Origin: Phycisphaerae bacterium
GTDB lineage: Bacteria > Planctomycetota > Phycisphaerae > UBA1845 > PWPN01
Assembly: GCA_018003015.1 (NCBI GenBank)
Contig: JAGNEZ010000016.1
Coordinates: 1-64,000, forward strand
DNA: 64,000 bases
Direction of reading: 5' to 3'
Shown in pieces: positions 52,051-62,300 of this stretch. How positions within the stretch are numbered: the first letter of the stretch is position 1; every line of letters begins with the position of its first letter. Under the pieces are notes generated by a model that saw nothing but the letters and a program-made list of their open reading frames with translations, was not told the DNA's origin and did no database searches. Position numbers and translations under genes: made by a program.

Positions 52051-52359
52051 ATGCAGGTTCAACTGATCGCGGGCGAGAAGGAGCGGCACCCATCAACCGG
52101 CGGCGACAGGTCATCCGTCCGGGAATCCTGTCCGGGGCTGCTTTCACTCAACCGGACACCCGATACAGTTGAGCCGCTCTCGCCGGATCTCGGGCTGACC
52201 GCTGTGATCTACCCATTCCAGGGCCGTCTGGCCGGCACGGCCAACCAGGTGGTTGCAGCTCTGTTAGCCGTGCTCATCCTGGCGATCATTGTTTTTCCTG
52301 CTTCTTTCGGCGGCGCCTGGGGAACCGTGCTCACCAAGATCATGTACTGGCTCTACTAA
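52051..52359 (+). CDS. Possible small membrane protein
   Basis: The 102-aa frame ends in a strong hydrophobic helix, NQVVAALLAVLILAIIVFPAS, and a tail WGTVLTKIMYWLY. The N-terminal half is polar and unlike any family. GGAGGT (52035-52040) lies ten bases before ATG 52051. An ATG at 52000 is an alternative start. It converges with the methyltransferase gene, seven bases away. The hydrophobic part looks real; the N-terminal half might not be. Confidence 0.45.
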   Translation: MQVQLIAGEKERHPSTGGDRSSVRESCPGLLSLNRTPDTVEPLSPDLGLTAVIYPFQGRLAGTANQVVAALLAVLILAIIVFPASFGGAWGTVLTKIMYWLY

Positions 52360-52365
52360 CTCGTT

Positions 52366-52989
52366 TCACTTGAAGCATAGTCCGATGAAGTTCCATGCCG
52401 TGGACGGATGTCCCGCGTAGATGTATTCGTCGTTCTGGCAGAACACCATGACTCTACGGAAATGCGGGTTCAGCGTTCCCACAAATGAGTCGTAATCGTA
52501 CTCATGGACGTGGTGATGCCGCCTGGACACGGACCGATCGACCCGGCTGCGCGGCGTGCTCAGGATGAACAGCCCCCCGTCCTTGAGGTGCCGGGCGCAG
52601 TTAGCGACCATCAACCGGCCGTCGTCGGCGCTGACGTGTTCGATCATCTCGAAGCTGACCACGACGTCGTAGTCGCCCTTCGGCGTCTGTTGGGGATGCA
52701 CGATGTCTCCAACCACGTATTCCAGGTTGTCGCGATGATAGGTGGCCGCGCACCGAGCCACGGACTCCGGGTCGATGTCCAGCCCGGTGACCCGGCGTAC
52801 GTGCCGGCTGAGGAAGTTGCATCCGAAGCCCGCCCCGCATCCGACCTCCATGACCTTGTCCGTTTCCCGCATCCATTTGCAGGCGAACTTATACCGGGCG
52901 ATCGTGAAACCGATCATTTCCAGTGGTTCGTCCGGGTTGTTGAGCTCGACCCGAATACGGATCGGACAATTCACGTGGTCGGTTCTCAT
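52366..52989 (-). CDS. SAM-dependent methyltransferase (UbiG/Methyltransf_11 type)
   Basis: The 207-aa protein has motif I VMEVGCGAGFGCNFLS, the SAM ribose Asp in VTGLDIDPES, and VVVSFEMIEHVSADDG and LKDGGLFILSTPRSR, as in methyltransferases that act on cell-surface glycans or small molecules. The C-terminus has several aromatic residues (HHHVHEYDYDSF, YIYAGHPSTAWNF). GGGAG lies about ten bases upstream of the ATG. It is last in the minus-strand group glycosyltransferase, radical SAM protein, methyltransferase, so its substrate is probably a surface glycan modified by those enzymes. Confidence 0.85.
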   Translation of the reverse strand: MRTDHVNCPIRIRVELNNPDEPLEMIGFTIARYKFACKWMRETDKVMEVGCGAGFGCNFLSRHVRRVTGLDIDPESVARCAATYHRDNLEYVVGDIVHPQQTPKGDYDVVVSFEMIEHVSADDGRLMVANCARHLKDGGLFILSTPRSRVDRSVSRRHHHVHEYDYDSFVGTLNPHFRRVMVFCQNDEYIYAGHPSTAWNFIGLCFK

Positions 52990-53041
52990 ACTTGAGCATC
53001 TCCCTGCCGCCCGCGAGCGGACCGAGTGACCTGCCCGGCGG

Positions 53042-54259
53042 TCAGATGAAGTCCACGTGCTGCTTTCTCTCGAGCATCAGGTAGTTCAGGATGTCGTTGT
53101 ACGTGTTGTAGCGGCTCGAGGTCATGCCGCCCATGCACGCCCGCCCGCATGCTCCCTCATCGACGCGAGCCATCACCTCGCGGCGTCTCGAACCCGTCCA
53201 GATGGCCTCAAAGCTCTGATGGTTGACGTTGCCGAAGCTGAAGGGCTTATTGCCTCGCAGGAAGCAGCAGGCGAAGACCTCGCCGTCGGCCCCGATCACT
53301 CCGACCAGGTTCGGCCCCAGGCATCGGCGCCAAGGGAACGCCTGACGCGGGTCGGCGTTCAGGTACTGATCGGTGAAGTTGCCGAGGAGGACGCGGAACT
53401 GGTGGTTGTCCAGCCGTTTGGCGAGGGTTGCCTGGCGGCGCATTTCCTCGCGGATCTCGACCGGCAAAGCGGCCTCGGGGTTGAAGACGCAGCGGATGCT
53501 GGCGTAGGCAGTTCCGAGCGAGCGGGCCAACTGGGCGAAGGCGACGATTTCCCGGTGGTTTCGCTGGTCAGCCACGAAGTTGAGGCCAACCACCGTCCGG
53601 TTGCTGTGCGTGGTGAGGTACTCGATGTTCCGGAGGATGCGATTGAAGTCTGTTGTGCCATGGATGAGTCGATGAGTGGCCGGCAATGCCGCATCGAGAC
53701 TCACCCGGACCCAGTCGGCCGTATCGAGTACCGCCTGGGGCGTTCCTTCGCGTGGCATCGAGCCGTTGGTGATGAGTCCCACGGCCAGGCCGCGGCCGGC
53801 ACAAGCTCGGAGCATCTCGTTGATTTGAGGGTGGACGGTCGGCTCGCCGCCACCCTTGAGTACAATGGACCGGACTTGCTGGGCCTCGAGTTCGGCGATC
53901 AGTTCGACGAATCGCTCGTACTCGAGCTGCTCTCCGGTGTGGGATTGAGCGCTGACGCACCACTGGCAGCGATGATTGCACTTGTTGGACGGATCGATCT
54001 CTACCGTGACCGGATACACGAGTTCACCGGTTACGACGGCCTGGACGCGGTCGAAGTGGTTGAGGATCTTGTAGGGGCTGAAAGGCTCACCCTCTTGCAT
54101 GGGCGGTCCTGAGCGACCAGCCGCGGGGCGCAGGACGCGTATCTCGCCGTTGGGTGCTGGCGAACAGGCTGCCGGCCGCAGCATCGTGTCGTCAGCGGGC
54201 AGTACCGGTGGCGACATGGCGCCCGGTTCGTGCGTCGGACAGGTTGTCGGATGACTCAT
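53042..54259 (-). CDS. Radical SAM protein with SPASM-like C-terminus
   Basis: The 405-aa protein binds a [4Fe-4S] cluster through CNHRCQWC (CxxxCxxC), followed by LKGGGEPTVHPQ (the GGEP motif) and VRVSLDAALPATH. The C-terminus has further Cys (RRCLGPNLVGVIGADG, ACCFLRG, ACGRACMGGM), as in SPASM-type auxiliary clusters. Such proteins modify sugars or peptides. The ATG at 54259 is kept because GGAGGT precedes it, although it overlaps the glycosyltransferase gene by 68 bases and the first 50 residues are not family-like; ATG 54100 is an alternative. It sits inside a glycan-type operon, not a peptide cluster. Confidence 0.88.
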   Translation of the reverse strand: MSHPTTCPTHEPGAMSPPVLPADDTMLRPAACSPAPNGEIRVLRPAAGRSGPPMQEGEPFSPYKILNHFDRVQAVVTGELVYPVTVEIDPSNKCNHRCQWCVSAQSHTGEQLEYERFVELIAELEAQQVRSIVLKGGGEPTVHPQINEMLRACAGRGLAVGLITNGSMPREGTPQAVLDTADWVRVSLDAALPATHRLIHGTTDFNRILRNIEYLTTHSNRTVVGLNFVADQRNHREIVAFAQLARSLGTAYASIRCVFNPEAALPVEIREEMRRQATLAKRLDNHQFRVLLGNFTDQYLNADPRQAFPWRRCLGPNLVGVIGADGEVFACCFLRGNKPFSFGNVNHQSFEAIWTGSRRREVMARVDEGACGRACMGGMTSSRYNTYNDILNYLMLERKQHVDFI

Positions 54260-55991
54260 CGCTCTTGAGTACCTCCAGGAGTTGAGACATACGTCTCGCC
54301 ATGGTGTGATCGCGCAGCGTTCGTTCGGCGGCCTGGCGGGCCATCCCCATGCGCTGCTCGGGATGGTCCAGGTAGTAGCGGATCTTCCGCTTCAGCTCGG
54401 TGATGGAGCCGAACGTATCCAGTTCCCTGCCCGGCTCAAAGACCTCTTCGAGCGGATGCAGCTCGTGCACCCGCCCGACCAACAGGAATCCGCCGGCCGC
54501 TGCGGTGTCGTACAGCCGCGGGTGGTGTACTGTCCAAGTGTGCAGATGCAGATTGATCGCCGATTGCCGGACGGCTTCGAGGAGAGGCGGACCGTTCTCG
54601 ATCTTGGATCGAGCCTGGCTCGCCACCGCGGGAGACTCTGTCCAGCCGTTTCCGAAGAGCCCAAGTCGAAACTCGGCCAAGGCGGAGACGTAGAGTTCCC
54701 TCAACACGAAGTGGGCCACCCGATAGCGGAAGTACAGCGTGTCCTGTCTGGGGCTCCATTGGGTGGTCTGGCCGGTCAGACCCAACTCCGCGGCGCAGTC
54801 GGCCAGGAAAGTGCCCAGTTCGGGGAGAATGAAGGGCTCGTCCTCGCCCTGATGGAGGACCCAATCGCGCAGCCTCAGTCGGGCGTACTCGAATACGCGC
54901 TGCAATTCAGGCTTGAGGTGCTTGAATTGGATGAGGTCCTTGTACCACTCCCACGGGTAGATATTACCCACGAAGAGCACGTCGTAAGTTGGTGTTGAAG
55001 CGATCTCGGCAGGATGGTAGATTTCCTGATTGGTCCCGATGTTCAGATGGAGCACGTGCTCAGGCCCAATTCCCGCGGACAGAGCGTCTTCCCGCCAGTC
55101 TTCGAGCATGACCAAGAGCTTGTCTCTCGACAAGCGGTTGTCGCCGTATTGGGGATGCCAGCAAGCACCGTAGTCTTGGTCCCAGGTGACCACGCAGAGT
55201 TCGCTGGGTAGGCCGGGATACTGGGCGCGGGTCTCGCCGTTGATGAACAGGATGTCCGGATCGAATTCCTGGAGATGCTCCAGGAGGTCGTAGGACTTGG
55301 CCGGCGTTTGTTCGAGGAGCACGAGTCGAGTCTGCACCCCGTGGGCGCCGAGTGCGGAGGCGATGTCGCGGGCGCAGTAGCCCTGATAGGAGGTGTTGCG
55401 CATCGCCGCGGCCAGCACTCGCAACGGTCGGTCTCCAGCCTTCAAGATCGAACCGGGCTTCGGGCGGTTGACGTACGCCGGAGCGATGCGGCCGCGCAAT
55501 TCGTGACTGACCAGGTCCAGCAGCATACCCAGTCCGTGTCCGATAAACTGAGCCCCTTGGCGGGCGGGAGGCTCCGGCCAGGCTCCGCGCCACAGGCCCC
55601 AGGGCCAATCCCGAGGCGGCTCGCGCCGACACCAGGATTCGCCGTAGTGCATCCCTGGAACCATGATCCAGGGTCTCCATGCCTGGTGCTGAATGCACTC
55701 CGATGCCCCTGGCGAGCCCAGGAACAGCAGGAACTGGGGTACGCTGTGGAACATCTGGACGACTTTTCGTCCTTCAGAGAGTGCCTCCAACCTCTGTCGA
55801 GCCGGCCACGCCTCGCTGGCATTGAACAGGTAGTCGTTTCGTCCGCTGGTCTGGTAGCATGGGGGAATCTGCTTCTCGGTGGGCGCCATGACGATGGGAT
55901 TCGTCTGCCGCCAGGTTTGTATGTCCTGTAATAGCAGCGGGTAACGTTCCGCCAGGAGAGCAACACAATGATCGATTCCGCTGCTGAGCAC
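54192..55991 (-). CDS. CgeB/DUF3880-like glycosyltransferase
   Basis: The 599-aa protein begins at GTG 55991 behind GAGGAG. Its C-terminal half has the GT-B pattern of the CgeB/Glyco_trans_1_2 family: YDVLFVGNIYPWEWYKD, EFRLGLFGNGWTES, LHLHTWTVHHPRLYDTAAAGGFLLVGR (donor-site His and Glu region) and LKRKIRYYLDHPEQR. The N-terminal part is less conserved and includes FLLFLGSPGASEC. Such enzymes attach sugars to proteins or surface glycans. It is the first gene of the operon with the radical SAM protein and the methyltransferase. The acceptor is unknown. Confidence 0.85.
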   Translation of the reverse strand: MLSSGIDHCVALLAERYPLLLQDIQTWRQTNPIVMAPTEKQIPPCYQTSGRNDYLFNASEAWPARQRLEALSEGRKVVQMFHSVPQFLLFLGSPGASECIQHQAWRPWIMVPGMHYGESWCRREPPRDWPWGLWRGAWPEPPARQGAQFIGHGLGMLLDLVSHELRGRIAPAYVNRPKPGSILKAGDRPLRVLAAAMRNTSYQGYCARDIASALGAHGVQTRLVLLEQTPAKSYDLLEHLQEFDPDILFINGETRAQYPGLPSELCVVTWDQDYGACWHPQYGDNRLSRDKLLVMLEDWREDALSAGIGPEHVLHLNIGTNQEIYHPAEIASTPTYDVLFVGNIYPWEWYKDLIQFKHLKPELQRVFEYARLRLRDWVLHQGEDEPFILPELGTFLADCAAELGLTGQTTQWSPRQDTLYFRYRVAHFVLRELYVSALAEFRLGLFGNGWTESPAVASQARSKIENGPPLLEAVRQSAINLHLHTWTVHHPRLYDTAAAGGFLLVGRVHELHPLEEVFEPGRELDTFGSITELKRKIRYYLDHPEQRMGMARQAAERTLRDHTMARRMSQLLEVLKSDESSDNLSDARTGRHVATGTAR

Positions 55992-56193
55992 GCGCAGGAC
56001 TCCTCACGCCCGCGGCTTCCGGGCGGGCACCTTGTGTTTATCGGCCTAAAACCGGCGATGGCTCAGCTAGACCGCTTTGTTGCGGGGCGGGCTCGGCGAA
56101 TCGGGTGATTCTGCGGTGGACTTCGGCTGGGCCCAGGATAGAGTATAAGAGGGAATCTGGCAGGTATCCCGGCTGACTCAGGGGGGAAACGAA

Positions 56194-56457
56194 ATGACCG
56201 ACGAGGTGCTCAACGCCAGACTGGCAGAAGCTCAAGACAGAATCAATGCTCTGCCCGCCGAACAACGCGGCCCCCTGCTCGCGCTCGTTGAGGAGACCCG
56301 CCAACGCCACCTGGAGCTGAAGAAGAGCTTTAATCGTATTCACGAGGCGGTCGACGAGTGGCGACTTCAGATGAAGTACCTCATTTTCGATCGCGAGGCC
56401 ACTCATCGGGAGCTGGACCAGCTCCGCAAGCGGCTGGACGGATCTGAGCCGTCGTAG
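56194..56457 (+). CDS. Small coiled-coil protein of unknown function
   Basis: The 87-aa protein is almost entirely helical and charged, with heptad-like runs (VLNARLAEAQDRINAL, LVEETRQRHLELKKSF, REATHRELDQLRKRLDG). It has no signal peptide or Cys. GGGGGAAAC lies directly before the ATG, which supports expression. Coding composition is typical of the region. It may be a structural or regulatory adaptor. Confidence 0.7.
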   Translation: MTDEVLNARLAEAQDRINALPAEQRGPLLALVEETRQRHLELKKSFNRIHEAVDEWRLQMKYLIFDREATHRELDQLRKRLDGSEPS

Positions 56458-56667
56458 CCGGTCTTTGTTGAACACACCGGGCGGCGTCCAAACCAAGCTC
56501 ATGATCCTTTGCAGGCAGATCCGTGCCCTCACCGCTCCCAGTGCCGGGCAAGCAGGGAGAACGCGAATCCTGATGCGGGCGTACTTCCGTCGCCCGAGTG
56601 GCTCTCTCAAGCCTGGGTCTCCTCGGCGAGCGTCACCCTCCGCATGTGCGTGGCATTTCCATGCCGG

Positions 56668-56673
56668 TATAAT
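56668..56673 (+). promoter_or_regulatory. -10 element candidate for the beta-helix protein gene
   Basis: A perfect TATAAT lies 41 bases before the start codon, giving a leader of about 35 bases that includes the AAGGAG ribosome site. A matching -35 was not found, so this is only a partial promoter call. Confidence 0.4.
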
Positions 56674-56714
56674 CGCCTGGTGCTGACGTCCTCCACACCA
56701 CCAAGGAGAAGAAG

Positions 56715-57995
56715 ATGAGCGTCCCTGAGCCATGCCGTATCCGGTGGATCGTGCTCGTGTGCTGCGCGGGCATGTCTGCAGTCGCGGTCCTCGGAGCCGA
56801 ATCCGTCCAGAACACGGCTTCCGAGTTCGCGGGCGATTCAGCATTCATTCAAAAGGCCCTGGATGCGGCCGCCGCCCAGGGAGGCGCGGTCCGCCTCGAA
56901 GCCGGTCGATACAACGTAGATCGGGCCATTTCAATTCCGGAGGGCGTTACCCTGGCCGGCGTATGGGAAGGGCCTCATCACTCGCAACTCAAGCGAGGCA
57001 CGGTACTGGAGGTTACGGCCGACCACGGCAATGAGAACGGCCCCGCCGCTATCACCCTGAATCCGTCGAGCACGGTGCGTGGAATCACTGTGTTCTATCC
57101 CACGCAGCGCATTCCCGACATCGTGGCGTATCCCTGGACCGTTCAGGGCAAGGGCATGCACAACAATGTGATCGACTGCACGTTCGTCAATCCCTACAAG
57201 ATGATTGACTTTGGGACTCACGCCAACGAGCTACACTACATTCGCAACTGCTTTGGTTGCCCGCTCAAGATCGGCGTTCACATCGACCGGTGCACGGACA
57301 TTGGCCGGATAGAGAACGTCCACTTCAATCCGCACTACTGGAGCAAGCGAACCGACGCAGCCAACGTCCCCGATTGGGGAGCGTTGTCCAAGTACCTTTG
57401 GGAGCACCTCATCGCTTTTGAGTTTGCCCGCACGGACTGGGAGTATGTATGCAACACCTTCTGCTATGGCGCCAAGATTGGGTATCACTTCCATGAATCG
57501 AAGGCGGGAACGGCCAACGGCAACTTTCTCGGCATTGGTGCGGACTGGTGTCATCGGGCGCTGGTTGTCGAGCAGTCGCAGTCGCCCGGGCTGCTGATCA
57601 CCAACGGTGAATTTGTCGGCGGCACCGGTGGGCGAACCCTGATGGAGGTGACCGCGACTCATACCGGCGTTGTCCAGCTGAACAACTGTGCCTTCTGGGG
57701 TCCCTGTGAAGTAGCCGCCATTCTTGACGGCACAGGCACCACCAGTCTCAGCCAGTGCAACTTCCTCAATGTCGTCGACAAGCCCACCGGCGTCTACCTG
57801 ATCCAGGGCATCAACGGCGATTTGACTGTCCAGGCGTGCCGATTTGGTTTCGATCGGCCGGCGATCCAACTGGGCAAGGAGGTCAGGACCGCGGTTATCG
57901 CCGGGAACCGATTTGTTAGCCGGAAGAGCATCGAGAACAACAGCACCGGTGACGTTCAGGAAGGCCTGAACGTCGTCAGAAAACGGGCCAAGTGA
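56715..57995 (+). CDS. Secreted right-handed beta-helix protein (polysaccharide lyase-like)
   Basis: The 426-aa protein has a signal peptide (RWIVLVCCAGMSAVAVLGAES) and a body that opens with IQKALDAAAAQGGAVRLEAGRYNVDRAISIPEGVTLAG, the standard start of a pectate-lyase/glycosyl hydrolase-28 type parallel beta-helix. Repeated coil turns follow (IRNCFGCPLKIGVHIDRCTDIG, LITNGEFVGGTGG, CAFWGPCEVAAIL). Catalytic residues of a specific lyase family could not be placed, so it may be a lyase, epimerase or binding protein. AAGGAG precedes the ATG. It may act with the fucosidase-like and GH78 enzymes on plant or algal polysaccharides. Confidence 0.8.
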   Translation: MSVPEPCRIRWIVLVCCAGMSAVAVLGAESVQNTASEFAGDSAFIQKALDAAAAQGGAVRLEAGRYNVDRAISIPEGVTLAGVWEGPHHSQLKRGTVLEVTADHGNENGPAAITLNPSSTVRGITVFYPTQRIPDIVAYPWTVQGKGMHNNVIDCTFVNPYKMIDFGTHANELHYIRNCFGCPLKIGVHIDRCTDIGRIENVHFNPHYWSKRTDAANVPDWGALSKYLWEHLIAFEFARTDWEYVCNTFCYGAKIGYHFHESKAGTANGNFLGIGADWCHRALVVEQSQSPGLLITNGEFVGGTGGRTLMEVTATHTGVVQLNNCAFWGPCEVAAILDGTGTTSLSQCNFLNVVDKPTGVYLIQGINGDLTVQACRFGFDRPAIQLGKEVRTAVIAGNRFVSRKSIENNSTGDVQEGLNVVRKRAK

Positions 57996-58046
57996 ACACC
58001 ATGCCGACGCTCCGGCCGGCGACGTCATCTCCCGAAGATATGCCCG

Positions 58047-59027
58047 TCACTTGCCGGCGTACCAGAAGCCCCTGCGCCAGTAGTGGGTGTGCAGTTTGCC
58101 CTCCAGTTCGTCGCTCATCCGGGGCTGATCGCTGACTCCGCAATTCAGCTCGGCCTGCCGGACGCTGCGGATACCTGGAATGACCGTGGACACGGCCGTG
58201 GGGTGGAGTGCGAACTTCAGAGCGGCGGTGGACAGGTCGGGCTCGGATGAACCGATGACCGCGCGGATTCGCTCGGTCCGGTGGACGGCCCGCTCAAGTC
58301 GGTCGCCCGCGAAGTACTTGTTGCGGAAGTCCCCCTGCTCGAACCTGGAGGCGGCGGTATGCTTGCCGGTCAGCACGCTCTCATCGAAGGGTACGCGGAC
58401 GATCACACCCACACGGTTGCGGGCGGCATCGGGAAGGAACTCGGCTCGCGGTTCCTGCTCGAAGATGTTGTAGATGACCTGAACGCTGTCGAGATGACCG
58501 GCGCGCATGAGATCGATGAGCGAGTTCTGGTCATGCTCGGGTGTAGAGATGCCGATGGCGCGGAGTTTGCCCTCCTTGCGGAGCTTGTTAAGTACTTCGA
58601 GGGCTGCAGGTTCGCGGTTCCATGCGCGGGTCCAGGTATGAAGCTGGACCACATCGAGGCAGTCGGTCCTCAGATTACCAAGACTGAACTCCACCCTTTC
58701 GCGGAGATAGGCTTCCGGGAAACGATCTTCCATGCGGTCGTATGGGCTAGGCGGCCAGTCGCCTGGTTGCCGAGGTGGGATTTTGGTCGCGACGTAGATC
58801 CGCTCGCCCTTCCGGCTCTGAAGCACCTGGGCGATGACTCGCTCACTGCGCCCGTCGCCGTACGCCTGGGCAGTGTCGATGAAATTGCAGCCCAGGTCGA
58901 GGGCACGGTGAAGTGCTCTGGTGGAATCCTCGTCGCTCTGTGTGCCCCAGTGCGATCCAATGGCCCACGCGCCGAAGCCGATCTCGGAAACCTGCCAGCC
59001 GAGCCGTCCGAACGTCCGGTACCTCAT
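58047..59027 (-). CDS. Aldo/keto reductase
   Basis: The 326-aa cytosolic protein begins RYRTFGRLGWQVSEIGFGAWAIG and shows FIDTAQAYGDGRSE (catalytic Asp and Tyr), YVATKIPP (Lys), VVQLHTWTRAW (His) and STVIPGIRSVRQAE for cofactor binding. It has no signal peptide, unlike the reductase at 20744-21643. Length and motifs fit NADPH-dependent reductases of the sugar/aldehyde type. GGAGGAC directly precedes the ATG. It converges with the beta-helix gene, 51 bases away, and may use a sugar released by the local hydrolases, but that is only positional. Confidence 0.92.
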   Translation of the reverse strand: MRYRTFGRLGWQVSEIGFGAWAIGSHWGTQSDEDSTRALHRALDLGCNFIDTAQAYGDGRSERVIAQVLQSRKGERIYVATKIPPRQPGDWPPSPYDRMEDRFPEAYLRERVEFSLGNLRTDCLDVVQLHTWTRAWNREPAALEVLNKLRKEGKLRAIGISTPEHDQNSLIDLMRAGHLDSVQVIYNIFEQEPRAEFLPDAARNRVGVIVRVPFDESVLTGKHTAASRFEQGDFRNKYFAGDRLERAVHRTERIRAVIGSSEPDLSTAALKFALHPTAVSTVIPGIRSVRQAELNCGVSDQPRMSDELEGKLHTHYWRRGFWYAGK

Positions 59028-59399
59028 GTCCGTCCTCCGTGCCCCCCGGATCGGCGGTCATTGTGCACGTTTTGCCTTGGGATGGCAACCTGACGAGAGG
59101 CGCTGGCGGAGGCTCGCGCCCAGTCGATGGGGACGCGATGCGGGGACGGTCGTACGCCGAGTCGGTGTCCTGTGTACGGACGTAGAAGCACCCTGCTCCA
59201 CGCATCGCTCCCCTCCCTCAGCCTTCTGTTGGGCTTGGTCACGATGGGCGAACGCAGGGTGCATGCTTGACAAGACAGCACGTGTGCCCAGGGCAACCCT
59301 GGTTCCAGCGCTGTTCATCAGTCCCGGAAGCCAGACGACTTCACGGCCTCCGTGCTCTTGGTCGACGGAACCGGCCAAGAGCACGGGGCGCTGTTGGAA
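59028..59399. other. Intergenic region between the aldo/keto reductase and LamG genes
   Basis: No gene is supported; the open frames lack start signals. It should hold the minus-strand promoter of the reductase and the transcription end of the large LamG gene. No clear terminator hairpin or repeat was identified. Confidence 0.35.
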
Positions 59400-62300
59400 T
59401 CAGGTGCCAGGCAGCGTATCGCAGCCGGGGGTAGCCGGCGTTTCACCGCTGAAGCACCACTGGTAGATGCCCAGATCGACCTGATCGACATCCTTATCGC
59501 CGTCGAAGTCGGCGATGCTGCAGGCTTCGGTAACCGGCACGGCGGGTCCGCCTGCACAAGGGAAGAACAGGGCGAAGTCGAGCCCATTCACATATCCGTC
59601 GAGGTTGAGATCCGGCCGGATCTGGCCCAGCCCGCGAATTCCCAGCCGATAGTTGAAGTCAACCTCATCCGCGGTGAGTGCCCCGTCATGGACGCGGACG
59701 ACGGCCAAGCTGAGGATACCCATCTCGGCGGTCGTAAACAGGTCCATCGGATTGGCGCTCAGGTTCTGCACGGCCAGGTTGATATGGCCAGGGTGGGTCA
59801 GCATAGCGCCGCTGACCTCGGAGTTGACGCGCACGCCGTTGTCGTAGAGGACGGTCGTTCCTCCCTCGAGGGCGGGATCGTAGGTGTAGACCAAGTGATG
59901 CCACTCACCGAGGGTGGGAGAACCGCCGGCGTCGTTCCAGCCGATGTCTCCGTTGTCGCACCATCCGGCGACGGCACCCCATGTCCCATGATCACCGTAG
60001 CCGAAGGCCAGGTTGGAGCCGCACGGATTGCCGCCGCGATGGCCCCACGCGACCATGGTTTCGATGCACGTGCTGCACTCAATGAGGGGGTTGTACGCCC
60101 ACACCTCGATCGAACGGCTTTGCAGCCCGAGGAGTACTGCAGGTGCCAGCGGGCCCTGGTAAGCCGAAGTACCGTTAAACGTCACGGCCTGCTCATCGGC
60201 GATGGTTTCCAGAACCGGCTGGTCAATCGCGGCGAAGTCGCCGAGGGACCCCTTATTGAGCCACACCGCCTGACCGGCGGTGGCGTCAGTCGCACTCAGA
60301 TCGACGAGGAGAATGCCGGAGCCAGCCACTTTGCATCTGGCCTTTCCGGGCTCTGCGACGACGACAGTGAACTGTGCGGTGGTCAGGCCGCCGTAGGAGG
60401 CGGTCAGGATGGCCGTACCCAGGCCCACCGCAGTGATCTGCCCGTCGGCACTCACATCCACCACCCCGGCCGGCGAGACGGCGTAGGTCGTGCCGTACGA
60501 GGCGGCGCTGACGTCGCGTGTCCCGACCGGACCGAAGTCGGCCGTGACGGTGGCCTGTTGGCTCTGTCCGACCTGCATGATGTCATAGGTTGCCTTCAGA
60601 TCGACTGATCCGGCGGCATACACGGTGACGTGCATCGTCGACAGCAGGCCCGTGGGACAGGCGGTGTCGGCCGAGAGGGTGAAGTCGGCCTCGCCCGCGC
60701 TGACCAGGGCGATCTCGAACGTCTGGGTGGTCTCACCGCCTGCCGAGAAGGTCAGGACGGCGGACCCGTTGCCTCCGGCCGGCTTGGCCACAGCTGGATC
60801 GCTGCTGGTGACGGTGACGGCCACAGCCTGACTCGCGTTGCAGGTCGCCGGGATGGTGACAGCAGCGGTCAGACCCGTATCCACCACTGCGGCGTTCATG
60901 GTCTGGGGCAGGATGGTCATGTGATCCGGCACGTAGGTCTGGATGCCGGCATTGTAGTTATGTACGACTTGCTCAAGAGTGAGCGTGCCCCCGTGGACGC
61001 GGACATTGGCGAGGCTGAGCATGCCCCACTCATCCATAAAGAAGTCCGACGGCGGATCAACCAGGTTCTGAGCACAGAGGTTAATCGTACCAAGGTGCGG
61101 GATCAACTGGTAGTTGGTGACCTCCGAGTTCATCCGCACACCGTTGTCATACACGGCGATGGTGCTGCTGTTGGAGGCCGCGTCGTAGCTGTAGGTATAG
61201 ACCAAGTGGAGCCATTGATTGGTGGGCGGGGCCCCGGTGGGCTCGCTACCCCAGCCGATATCCGGGTCGCCCCACGCTGCCACGGCGCCCCAGTTCACAT
61301 CGTTGCCGCAACCGAAGGACACGTTGGTGCCATTGGGACCGTTGCGATGGCCCCAGGTCACCATGCTCTCCATGTCGAAATCAACGGTGGGATTGTACAT
61401 CCAGACCTCGACCGACCAACCCGAACCGGTTCGCAGGGCGTCTGGTGCTAGCGGCCCTTGATAGGCGTCGCCCATGACGCTGAAGGTCACTGCGGGCACA
61501 CCCGCCACGACCTCGGTTTTCGGATTGCCGACAATCGCGAAATCACCGAGCAGGCCGGTGTTGTTCCAGACGGCCGTTCCGGCGGTCGGGTCGGTCGCTT
61601 TCAGGTCGACCAGCAGGATGCCCGGGCCGGCCACGGCGATCGAGGGTGCGGCTCCGACTGTGATGCTGACCGGCGAGGAGGTCACGCCGTCGTTCATCGC
61701 CGTGACTGTGGCACTACCCACGCCCACGGCCGTGATGAGCCCGTCGGCGCCGACCGTGAGCACTCCCGCGGGGTCGACGGCGTAGGTTGTCCCCTTAGCA
61801 GCCGAGGTGATATCGCGGGTGCCGACGGTGCCGAAGCTGCCGATCACTCTTGCCTGCTGGGTGCCGCCGACGGCCATGGTGTCATAGGTCACCTGAATCT
61901 CGGCGGATTCGATGGCATGAACGGTCACCGTCAAGGCGGCTCCTGGACCCGCAGGGCAAAGGCCACCCGACAGGGTGAAGTTGGCCTGGCCGGCAACGCC
62001 GCCGAACTCGATTGCGACTGGCTTGGTGGGCCCGTCCCCGACGGCGTAACTCACCACGGTCGAACCTGTGCTACCCGCCGGCTTGGCGACTGAGGGATTG
62101 TCGCTGGTGACGGTCACGTCGACGGGCTCGCTCTCGTTGCATGACGTTGGGATCACCAGACTCACGCCGATTTGAGGATCATACGGTGCCGCGTCGATCG
62201 TATCGGGATTCATCACCATGTACGAGCCGGGCGGCAGAGTGAACAGAAACTGGCTGGGAGTGAGAGCCTCGTCGCTGATGCGCACTTCATCGATATAGCC

